Counted from the stretch's first letter, positions 1 to 5,728 are shown. The stretch is 8,808 bases of DNA from JAZDLC01 sp043802345 (GCA_043802345.1 JAZDLC010000334.1:1-8808); one strand, 5' to 3'. Made by a program: numbers and translations. Notes: generated by a model from the sequence alone, not told the origin.

Positions 1-52
1 GAACTGGAACTTGCCAACCTCATGTCCACGAAACCGGCAAGATCAGACAGCT

Positions 53-122
53 CACGATTCGAGTACGAGTACCGCCGCTGCGCGGCTGAGTACGAGTACG
101 AGTACGAAGCGTCCCTTTCGTG
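53..122 (+). repeat. GAGTAC hexamer element, copy A
   Basis: Two GAGTAC units (61-72) and three more (88-105) flank a short hairpin, GCCGC-TGC-GCGGC (74-86). The left end begins CACGATTC, and the right end GAAGCG...TTTCGTG gives outer CACGA/TCGTG inverted ends (53-57 and 118-122). The reverse complement of copy C (5572-5637) matches it from end to end, apart from one missing hexamer and a few substitutions. The central stem differs between the copies but stays paired. The function is unknown; it behaves like a REP or BIME-type dispersed intergenic element. Confidence 0.9.
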
Positions 123-135
123 TGCTTCATGGTGA
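116..135 (+). repeat. Short YYYYGTG...TGGTGA motif, copy 1
   Basis: TTTCGTGTGCTTCATGGTGA overlaps the right end of copy A. It shares layout and 12 of 20 positions with 425-444, including GTG at positions 5-7 and TGGTGA at the end. From memory, similar strings (CTTCGTG..CTTCGTGGTGA) recur between genes in several unrelated bacteria; this is unverified here. Confidence 0.45.
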
Positions 136-218
136 CCGCGAAGGTACGAAGCGCCTGACAACGGTGGAGGCCGAGGCCTTGCTGCAGAGGCTGCGCGACG
201 AGTGACTCCGGGCAGCGC

Positions 219-252
219 GATTCGTACTCGTACTCGAATCTCCGACGGCGGA
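219..252 (-). repeat. GAGTAC element, copy B, lacking the central hairpin
   Basis: On the minus strand this reads TCCGCCGTCGGA, then GATTC, two GAGTAC units and GAATC. The left flank is identical to that of copy D (5652-5668), but the central hairpin and the right-hand hexamers are absent. This is what recombination or slippage between GAGTAC units of a D-type element would leave. The ends GATTCG/CGAATC are inverted repeats. Confidence 0.85.
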
Positions 253-300
253 ACCGGCTGGAGGGCTTGAGCACGGGAGAATCTGCGCAGGGAACGCAGG

Positions 301-356
301 AATCGAAATCGATTGGTCGCCTCGGAAGGCGCATCCAATCGATCCCGATTTCGATT
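301..356. repeat. AATCGA-type long palindrome
   Basis: A second repeat type. ATCGATTGG (308-316) pairs perfectly with CCAATCGAT (335-343), and AATCGAA (301-307) pairs with TTCGATT (350-356) across a six-base bulge. The inner stem is CGCCT (318-322), loop CGGA, AGGCG (327-331). Between the arms and the inner stem are one base on the left (317) and three on the right (332-334). The GAGTAC elements have the same 1x3 asymmetry. The arms again follow a six-base period. The function is unknown. Confidence 0.8.
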
Positions 357-424
357 TCGCTTCTCCGATGGCCTGGCGAGCAAGTCGGGAACGACCTTTG
401 GTTGGGGCTCCGCTGCGTTGTGCT

Positions 425-444
425 CTCTGTGCCCTCTGTGGTGA
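425..444 (+). repeat. Short YYYYGTG...TGGTGA motif, copy 2
   Basis: CTCTGTGCCCTCTGTGGTGA contains an internal CTCTGTG direct repeat. It lies 36 bases past the stop of the anti-sigma gene. It has the same layout as 116-135. I recall the complementary form (CACCACAGAGG.CACAGAG) as frequent between genes in several phyla; this is unverified here. Confidence 0.45.
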
Positions 445-480
445 GTCCCCCCCGTCTTCAAACGCACCCGCGCTCCGTCC

Positions 481-1779
481 TCACTCCTCGAACACCAGCA
501 TCAGCAGGTATCTCTGGCTCCCGCTCGCCTCACCTTGAGCGGAGGCGCTCTCGGGTTTCGCGCCCGGCGTCGCTGGACCCGCCGGGCCCGGCGTCACGGG
601 ACGCGTAAGGTCGCGGAGGGAGATCCGGCCCTTGCCGGCGTTGCTCCGGAGTCGTTCCAACCCGGCACGGTCCAGTTCGAGAAAGCGCACCCGGTCTCCG
701 TAGTGACGCACCAGTTCGCGGGCCGGAGCGAGCAGGGGTTCAGGAAGGAGCGGCAGAGCCTCGGCCGCAGGGAGCGTCGTGCCTTGAAGCCCGACGAACA
801 GAGGATCGGGCTCCTCCTCGAGAAGCCGGTCGGCGCCTGCCACGATCGCGGGCCGCCTTGCCGCGAGGAGGAGCGGGGACACCGGCGCCGCTTCTTGCGG
901 GGCGCTGCGGCTCTTGCTGGCTGCCCGGCCTTCCCGGACAGTGGAGTCTTCCCGCCTCGACTTCTTCCCGGGTGGTGCGGCGGCTCCGGGGCCGGCCGCG
1001 GCCAAACTCTCGTCTCGTGCCACCTTCCCCATCAACGCCTTCCGCTCCAGCACCGCCAGGAGATCGGAGAAAGGGGCGGGGGCAGCCGAATCCAGAGTCT
1101 CCTTGACTGGTCTCAGGTCCTCAACGGGAGCCGGCTGATCAGCCTGGCGGCCCCCCTCCATGACCTGATCTTTCCGGTCTTCCAGGTCCTGCTCGAGCTC
1201 CTCCTGGCTTCCTCCCGCGAGTCCGGCGGCCTCCGCCTTCTCCAGGCCTGCCTTCCTGTCCTGGAGGCGGTCCAGGATCTTGTCCTGTTCCTCCAACGGT
1301 TCCTCGCCAAGGATGGACGCGTCCGGCTCTTCGGACCGCTCCCCCGCATCGTCCTTGGCATCGAACTCGTCCGAGTCGACCTGCGCCATGTCAGTCGCCG
1401 GCGCCGGGTCCCGCGCCCCATCACGATCCAGGAAGAGGCTGCCGATGAACAGCACCGCCGCCAGCGACGCGGCGAGGGCACCGTATCGTCCCAGCAACCT
1501 GAGCCAGGGGCGGGCCGTTCCGGAATCGTCCGGGTGTCCTGTCGGCCCGGCCGCGCATCCCGGCTCGAGCGCGGCCATCACCCGGGCCGCCAGATCGTCA
1601 GGGGCGCGCTCATCCGAGAGTTCGAGGAGACCTTTCTTCAGGGCCCGGAGTTCCTGGAACCGCCGGCGGAACTCTGCGTTCCCCTCGATCCGCCGCAGCA
1701 GCTCTCGCTCCTCCGCGGCGGACAGCCTTCCGTCCACGAGATCGTGAACCTGTGGGAGAATCTCGTTCCAAGAGGTCAT
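481..1779 (-). CDS. Membrane-anchored anti-sigma factor, zinc-less ZAS-like
   Basis: The product (432 aa) is the likely inhibitor of the ECF sigma factor encoded just upstream. The start ATG overlaps the sigma stop as ATGA, and a strong AGGGAGGG site lies five bases before it. Residues 1-70 are helical and resemble an anti-sigma domain (HDLVDGRLSAAEERELLRR). The Cys pair and His expected of a zinc-binding domain are missing; the helix carries Glu and Arg instead. Residues 99-117 form one membrane span, giving a cytoplasmic N-terminus. The long outer part is very rich in Asp, Glu, Ala and Pro, with a probable coiled coil near EEQDKILDRLQDRKAGLEK. A better-conserved-looking C-terminal stretch (LFVGLQGTTLP...ARELVRHYGDRVRFLELD) may be the sensor domain. 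I cannot name the signal. Placement and topology are clear; the family match rests on context. Confidence 0.8.
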   Translation of the reverse strand: MTSWNEILPQVHDLVDGRLSAAEERELLRRIEGNAEFRRRFQELRALKKGLLELSDERAPDDLAARVMAALEPGCAAGPTGHPDDSGTARPWLRLLGRYGALAASLAAVLFIGSLFLDRDGARDPAPATDMAQVDSDEFDAKDDAGERSEEPDASILGEEPLEEQDKILDRLQDRKAGLEKAEAAGLAGGSQEELEQDLEDRKDQVMEGGRQADQPAPVEDLRPVKETLDSAAPAPFSDLLAVLERKALMGKVARDESLAAAGPGAAAPPGKKSRREDSTVREGRAASKSRSAPQEAAPVSPLLLAARRPAIVAGADRLLEEEPDPLFVGLQGTTLPAAEALPLLPEPLLAPARELVRHYGDRVRFLELDRAGLERLRSNAGKGRISLRDLTRPVTPGPAGPATPGAKPESASAQGEASGSQRYLLMLVFEE

Positions 1780-2417
1780 GGCTGCCCTCCCTGGATCCCG
1801 GCCTCAAGGTTCGGAATCCCATAGGTGCGCGTGATGAACTCCCGCAACGCTTCCCGTCCCCGGTGCAGCCGGGAGCGGACGGTGCCAACGGGGATCCTCA
1901 GCGCCTCGGCGATCGTCTCGTATTCGAGCCCCTCCACATCGCGCAACACCACCGCGCTCCGAAACTCCTCCGGGAGCCGCTCCAGAGCTGTCTCCAGCAC
2001 GCTTCTCAGCTCCCCGCGCTGAAGGCGCGAATCCGGAAGCACCTGCCTGGCATCGGCTGGGTCCATCTTCTGCTCGCCCTCCGCGGACGCTCCGGGTGCG
2101 TCCAGAGAAACCGCCTTCCGTTCCGCCCGGGCCGCCACGCTGGTGACCCGATTGAGCGTCAGATTGGTCGCGATCCGGAGCAGCCAGCTGCAGAAGCTGC
2201 AGTCACCCCGGAATGATCCCAGGGCCCGAAAGGCCCGGAGGAAAGTCTCCTGGGCCAGGTCTTCCGCCAGGTTCCGGTCGACTCGGCTCGTCCTGCGGAT
2301 GACCCGGAAGACCAGATGTTGATGGATCTGCACCAGCTCACCGAAGGCCTGCCGATCGCCCTGCCGGGCCCGGCACACCAGATCGTTGGTTTGATTTCTG
2401 CTCGTTTCCTGGCCCAC
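1776..2417 (-). CDS. ECF-subfamily RNA polymerase sigma factor (RpoE-like)
   Basis: The product (213 aa) is of usual ECF size. Region 2 spans about residues 12-92, with the core-binding and -10 recognition signature DLAQETFLRAFRALGSFRG and then WLLRIATNLTLNRV. Region 4 spans about residues 140-200, with the RLPEEFRSAVVLRDVEGLEYETIAEAL and VGTVRSRLHRGRE helix-turn-helix. The linker (about 100-135) is longer than minimal and charged. There is no extra C-terminal domain. The start is GTG: an in-frame TAG lies 12 bases upstream and AGGAA precedes it. The gene is translationally coupled to the anti-sigma gene by ATGA. The promoter-like GGAAC and GTCTGG boxes upstream fit autoregulation. The regulon cannot be read from this window, but the divergent phosphatase gene is an obvious candidate. 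Confidence 0.95.
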   Translation of the reverse strand: MGQETSRNQTNDLVCRARQGDRQAFGELVQIHQHLVFRVIRRTSRVDRNLAEDLAQETFLRAFRALGSFRGDCSFCSWLLRIATNLTLNRVTSVAARAERKAVSLDAPGASAEGEQKMDPADARQVLPDSRLQRGELRSVLETALERLPEEFRSAVVLRDVEGLEYETIAEALRIPVGTVRSRLHRGREALREFITRTYGIPNLEAGIQGGQP

Positions 2418-2433
2418 GATCCGTTCCTAGTGA

Positions 2434-2461
2434 CCAGACACGGCAAGCCGCTGGACGTTCC
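2434..2461 (-). promoter_or_regulatory. Candidate ECF-type promoter of the sigma/anti-sigma operon
   Basis: On the minus strand GGAAC (2457-2461) is followed, after 17 bases, by GTCTGG (2434-2439). GGAAC and GTC-containing -10 boxes at this spacing are typical of RpoE-like ECF promoters. Transcription would start about ten bases before the GTG, leaving room only for the Shine-Dalgarno site. The match is by eye. Confidence 0.5.
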
Positions 2462-2554
2462 GACAATCCGTGCCTTTTTTTGGCGAGCCTGGCTCCCCCA
2501 GGTCTTCAGAATGCGTTTCGGAACGCCCCGCATGGTACAGCGCGAGGAGCAGGA

Positions 2555-3520
2555 ATGTCCCCTTCAACACGGTTCTGCTCGTGGACGAGACTGGGGCTCT
2601 TCTGCGCGCTGGTCCTGCTTTCCGCCTGCAGAGGGGACGCGATCGACCCGGCGGCGGACCATCCGATTCCGCCATTCACCATCCCGCCTCTCGGCGAGGC
2701 TCATGAGTTCTGCTTCGTCCTGGGAGACATGGGAACGGGGCGGGAGGACCAGTATCGTGTGGCGGAGGTGATGGCGGCCAGGGCTCGCCACGACCCGCCT
2801 GCTTTCCTGATCACCGTGGGAGACAACTTCTACGAGTCAGGCGTCGACTCGCCGCGGGACCCTCAGTTCTGGACCAGCTTCCATGATGTCTATGACGATC
2901 CGGCGCTGGCCGTGCCGGTCCATCCCACTCTGGGGAATCACGATCACCGGGGCGACCCGGACGCTCAGGTGGCCCACAGTCAGGAACATCCGCTCTGGCG
3001 CATGCCGGCGCGCCACTACTCCTTCTCTCGCTCCTTGAAGGATGGGACGCGGATCGACTTCTTTGCCCTGGATACCACGCCGATCGAGGAGGGCGAGGAT
3101 GGCAGCGAAACCCAGGCTGGCTGGCTCTCCTCCTCTCTCACGCGTTCGGAGGCACGCTGGAAGATCGTCTTTGGCCATCACCCGCTCTACTCGAGCGGCG
3201 ATCACGGTGGCAGCACCCGCATGCGAGAGGCTCTGGAACAGATTCTCGAGGAGCGGAAAGCCGACCTGTACCTGGCCGGCCATGACCATCACATGGAGGT
3301 GCTGAAGCCGACCTCCTCAGTGCTGCACGTGGTGGCGGGGGCGGCGGGCGGCCCGGACAAGGCGTATCCGGTGACGTGGGGCGAGCAGACGATCTACGCG
3401 GCCACCGGAGGTGGGATTCTGCTGTTGCGCCTGGAGCGGGACCTGCTCCTACTGGAGTTCATCCGCATGGACGGCAAGACCCAGTACGCGACCTTGCTGG
3501 AGAAGCACGGGTTCAAGTGA
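2555..3520 (+). CDS. ACP5/purple-acid-phosphatase-like metallophosphoesterase lipoprotein
   Basis: The product (321 aa) is a secreted calcineurin-fold phosphoesterase. The start at 2555 is chosen because GAGGAG lies five bases upstream and translation then begins with a lipoprotein signal: a positive N-terminus, the hydrophobic stretch LGLFCALVLL, and the lipobox LSAC with Cys25. All metal-binding motifs are present: GDMG (Asp58), GDNFY (Asp90, Tyr93), GNHD (Asn128, His129), GHHPLYSSG (His208) and AGHDHH (His243, His245). The Tyr in GDNFY and the order of motifs resemble tartrate-resistant acid phosphatase (ACP5), which uses a two-metal centre to hydrolyse phosphomonoesters. The mature protein probably sits in the periplasm or on the outer membrane. 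It is divergent from the ECF operon, with 137 bases between starts, and is probably a single-gene unit. The physiological substrate is unknown. Confidence 0.92.
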   Translation: MSPSTRFCSWTRLGLFCALVLLSACRGDAIDPAADHPIPPFTIPPLGEAHEFCFVLGDMGTGREDQYRVAEVMAARARHDPPAFLITVGDNFYESGVDSPRDPQFWTSFHDVYDDPALAVPVHPTLGNHDHRGDPDAQVAHSQEHPLWRMPARHYSFSRSLKDGTRIDFFALDTTPIEEGEDGSETQAGWLSSSLTRSEARWKIVFGHHPLYSSGDHGGSTRMREALEQILEERKADLYLAGHDHHMEVLKPTSSVLHVVAGAAGGPDKAYPVTWGEQTIYAATGGGILLLRLERDLLLLEFIRMDGKTQYATLLEKHGFK

Positions 3521-3693
3521 TCCCGGCGCGGAGCCGTCCGAGATCGCCCCGCCAACTCTGATTTCCCAGGGAAGACCCGATCCGACCGGCCCGGGGGGAG
3601 ATCTGCTCCCTCACCTCGAGCCGGCTCCCCCAGGAACTCCTGAGGCCTGGAAGAATAAGATTCAACTATCAGCACCCAGATATCCGAATTACA

Positions 3694-3723
3694 CATTGAC
3701 GTTAACGTTAATGTTGGTACGAT
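3694..3723 (+). promoter_or_regulatory. Promoter of merR-sigma operon with overlapping palindromic operator
   Basis: CATTGACGTTAACGTTAATG (3694-3713) is a 20-bp palindrome in which nine of ten base pairs match, centred on GTTAAC. It covers the -35 box TTGACG (3696-3701) and runs into the spacer. TACGAT (3718-3723), preceded by TGG, is a plausible extended -10 sixteen bases later. MerR-family regulators usually bind such palindromes between -35 and -10. From memory, an ACGTTAACGT core resembles sites reported for LiuR-type MerR proteins. This implies autoregulation. Confidence 0.7.
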
Positions 3724-3764
3724 CCCGGCCAAGCGTGCGTGCTCAGGCTCACCTGGAGAATCGT

Positions 3765-4250
3765 ATGGCTCAGAGACCAAGCTCCAAGATGCTGCGGATA
3801 GGTGACTTAGCCCGGTTGGGCGGAGTCACCACCCGGACCCTGCGCTACTACGAGGACCTCGATCTGATCCAGCCGATCTCAAGAACCTCTGGGAGATTCA
3901 GGCTCTACGGCAGCGACCAGGTGCAGCGTCTGCGCTCTCTCCTGGCGCTGAAAAGGGCCGGTCTCTGTCTGGAAGAGATCTCCGAGTGTCGCCGGCTGGC
4001 CCGTGGGGACCGTCCCGCACGGGAGGTGGCAGGCGAGCTGCGTGCGCGCGTCACTGACAAGATCAAGGCGGTTCAGAAGCAGATCACGGAGCTCCAGGAT
4101 TCTCTGGGAGAGCTCAACCAGAGCCGTCGCTTGCTCGAGGTCTGCTGCGAGTGCGACAGCCCGAAGATGAAGCTCTCAGCCGCCTGCATTGAGTGCTGGA
4201 GCCAGCACTGTGATTCACCCCTTCCAGCCGCCATCGAAGCGCTCATCTAA
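3765..4250 (+). CDS. MerR-family transcriptional regulator with Cys-rich tail
   Basis: The product (161 aa) has an N-terminal MerR DNA-binding domain: the helix-turn-helix at residues 10-29 (RIGDLARLGGVTTRTLRYYE), then DLDLIQPISRTSGRFRLY and the recognition wing. A dimerisation coiled coil covers about residues 93-123. The tail carries Cys127, Cys128, Cys130, Cys141, Cys144, His148 and Cys149 (CCEC, CIEC, HC), suggesting metal, Fe-S or thiol sensing. The spacing does not match the SoxR, CueR or ZntR patterns I know. The start at 3765 has GGAGA five bases upstream; an in-frame ATG at 3711 lies inside the operator and is unlikely. The sigma-factor gene follows after 14 bases, so both are probably co-transcribed. 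The ligand and activator/repressor mode are unknown. Confidence 0.9.
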   Translation: MAQRPSSKMLRIGDLARLGGVTTRTLRYYEDLDLIQPISRTSGRFRLYGSDQVQRLRSLLALKRAGLCLEEISECRRLARGDRPAREVAGELRARVTDKIKAVQKQITELQDSLGELNQSRRLLEVCCECDSPKMKLSAACIECWSQHCDSPLPAAIEALI

Positions 4251-4264
4251 AGGAGAGGAAGAAG

Positions 4265-5461
4265 ATGCCTGCCCCATCCGTCCTGAAGAAGAAGACCAAG
4301 AAGACCTCTAGACTTCCCCTCGAGGAGCGCGTGCGCCAGCTGGGGCAGGCAACCTTCGAGCAGCTCGACACGTTGCTCGACTCGGCAACCACGCACGAGG
4401 CATTCGACCGGGTTGCGGCCCGCCTCGTGGAAAGCCTGAAGAAGGTGAAGCTGCTTCCCTCGGACTCCCCCCGACTGACGCGGGGCGGCGAGGGCGTCCG
4501 CGACTTCCTGCTCAGAAGCCGGAAGTCGGACAGGGCTCTGTCCACGTACCTTTCCGAGATCGGGAAGATCCCGAGGACGCGGCGCGAGGATGAAGTTCGC
4601 CTCGGCCGCCGGCTCGACTTCTTGCGCCGGCGAGTGCAGGCAGCGGCGCTCGCTGCCGGGCTGAGCAAAGAGGTCGCCGAGGAGATTCTCGAGTTCCACT
4701 CCGTGGCCTACCGCACCGGACCGGTGCACCAGGCGTGCGTGGAATACAGGGCTGTCCGGGCCGAGTTCATCGAGCGAAACCTGCATCTCGTGGTGTCGGC
4801 AGCGACGGCATACCGGACCTACTCGACACCGCTGCTCGACCTGATTCAGGAGGGGAATGCGGGCCTGATCCGGGCCGTGGAGAAGTTCGACTGGCGCATG
4901 AACGTCCGGCTGAGGACCTACGCCGCGCTCTGGATTCGTCAGGCGATCGAGCGCTCCATCGCATCGAGCAAGGGGATCGTCCGCCTCCCGAACTATGTCC
5001 AGCAGAAGATGCGCCGGCTGCGGCGTGAGGGACAGATCCCGGCCAACGATCGTGACACCTCGGTCAAGGACCTGAAAGAGGCGTTCAACGTCTCCCACAA
5101 GGTGGCGGGCCGGCTGCTCGAGACTCACCGGGCGACCTCTTCCCTGGATCAGACCTTCGAGGAGGACGGCGAGAGCCATCTGTCCCGACTTCAGGCGCGG
5201 GACGACCACGATTGCGATTTCATGGAGTGGGAGCTTCCGCTGCTGAAGTCGCGCATCAGCGAGGCACTTTCCTCACTTTCCGATCAGGAGCGCCAGGTCT
5301 TGGCCTGCCGCTACGGCTTTGGCGACGACGAGTCGATGACCCTCGAGGAAATCGGCCGGGAAATGAAGGTCTCCAGGGAGAGGATCCGCCAGGTCCAGCT
5401 CCGCGCCATCCGCAAGCTGCGCTCCTCCAGCATCAAGGAGAAGCTGGCCCAGTTCGTGTGA
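4265..5461 (+). CDS. Sigma-70 family (non-ECF) alternative sigma factor
   Basis: The product (398 aa) has the full region 1.2-4 layout. Region 1.2 lies at about 88-120 (SDRALSTYLSEIGKIPRTRR). Region 2 covers 166-236 (ERNLHLVVSAA, LLDLIQEGNAGLIRAVEKFDW, TYAALWIRQAIERSIA). Region 3 covers about 237-310. Region 4 covers about 333-390, with the helix-turn-helix MTLEEIGREMKVSRERIRQV. A basic N-terminal extension (1-85) has no clear region 1.1, and about 40 extra residues (124-165) separate regions 1.2 and 2.1. Region 2.3/2.4 reads FDWRMNVRLRTYA where housekeeping sigmas have FDxRRGxKFSTYA. This argues for a group 2/3 alternative sigma with altered promoter melting or recognition, not RpoD. A strong AGGAGAGGAAG site precedes the ATG. 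Co-transcription with merR suggests a sensor-to-sigma cascade. Confidence 0.92.
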   Translation: MPAPSVLKKKTKKTSRLPLEERVRQLGQATFEQLDTLLDSATTHEAFDRVAARLVESLKKVKLLPSDSPRLTRGGEGVRDFLLRSRKSDRALSTYLSEIGKIPRTRREDEVRLGRRLDFLRRRVQAAALAAGLSKEVAEEILEFHSVAYRTGPVHQACVEYRAVRAEFIERNLHLVVSAATAYRTYSTPLLDLIQEGNAGLIRAVEKFDWRMNVRLRTYAALWIRQAIERSIASSKGIVRLPNYVQQKMRRLRREGQIPANDRDTSVKDLKEAFNVSHKVAGRLLETHRATSSLDQTFEEDGESHLSRLQARDDHDCDFMEWELPLLKSRISEALSSLSDQERQVLACRYGFGDDESMTLEEIGREMKVSRERIRQVQLRAIRKLRSSSIKEKLAQFV

Positions 5462-5571
5462 GACTCCTGAACTGCCACCACATTACCTCCCGATTCCCTG
5501 TTTGCAGCAGTTGAACGAAGTGGTGCGGCACTGCCCCCCCGGCCGTGCTCCGCGCCGAGTTCCTTGTCAGG

Positions 5572-5637
5572 CACGCGAAAGGGACCCTTCGTACTCGTAC
5601 TCAGTCGCGTAGCGACGGTACTCGTACTCGAATCGTG
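5572..5637 (-). repeat. GAGTAC element, copy C
   Basis: On the minus strand it reads CACGATTC, two GAGTAC units, C, the hairpin GTCGC-TAC-GCGAC (plus-strand 5604-5616), TGA, two more units, then GAAGGGTCCCTTTCG. It corresponds to copy A in the opposite orientation, differing by one hexamer and by paired substitutions in the hairpin stem. CCTGACAA follows its right end directly (5564-5571), whereas copy A has 29 further bases before the same string. Confidence 0.9.
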
Positions 5638-5652
5638 GAAGACCGAGCAGGT

Positions 5653-5728
5653 CCGCCGTCGGAGATTCGAGTACGAGTACGAGTACCGTCCCTGCGGGAC
5701 TGAGTACGAGTACGAATCGCGTCGGCGG
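5653..5728 (+). repeat. GAGTAC element, copy D
   Basis: Three GAGTAC units (5669-5686), the hairpin GTCCC-TGC-GGGAC (5688-5700) and two units (5702-5713) lie between GATTC (5664-5668) and GAATC (5714-5718). Beyond these, CCGCCG (5653-5658) and CGGCGG (5723-5728) form outer inverted ends. The left flank TCCGCCGTCGGA is shared with copy B. The central stem differs from copies A and C but remains fully paired. Confidence 0.9.

Larger units (their letters stand above)
1..480. other. Gene-poor, repeat-rich stretch downstream of the anti-sigma gene
   Basis: I see no convincing gene here. The stretch lies beyond the 3' end of the minus-strand anti-sigma gene. It contains two GAGTAC-type elements (53-122 and 219-252), one AATCGA-type palindrome (301-356) and two copies of a short YYYYGTG-type motif (116-135 and 425-444). 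Open frames crossing it encode only low-complexity EYEY, STST, VLVL or TRTR strings, because the GAGTAC hexamer contains no stop codon in any of six frames. A C-rich run follows at 446-452. No terminator with a T tract was found for the anti-sigma gene. Confidence 0.7.

Noticed and set aside
11..205. Open frame of 64 codons across copy A
   Set aside because: Its middle is a STST string from the GAGTAC repeat, there is no ribosome site, and the repeat has no stops in any frame.
535..1824. Long plus-strand open frame antisense to the anti-sigma gene
   Set aside because: It shadows the GC-rich minus-strand gene. The composition is Arg/Gly/Pro-rich and no domain is visible, while the minus frame has the anti-sigma layout and ATGA coupling.
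2488..2502. Hairpin CCTGG-CTCCC-CCAGG near a T run as a terminator
   Set aside because: The T run (2475-2481) precedes the hairpin on the plus strand, and on the minus strand it becomes an A run after it, so neither strand gives a terminator.
2520..2545. GGAACG at 2520-2525 as an ECF promoter for the phosphatase gene
   Set aside because: No GTC-type -10 box lies at the right distance, and the start codon is only about 30 bases away.
3590..3650. Terminator for the phosphatase gene
   Set aside because: GGGAG/CTCCC and CAGGA/TCCTG hairpins occur, but none is followed by a T tract and the stems are only five base pairs.
3411..3764. Upstream extension of the MerR frame, including the ATG at 3711
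   Set aside because: It would overlap the phosphatase gene or start inside the operator and promoter. The ATG at 3765 has a proper ribosome site and family-like length.
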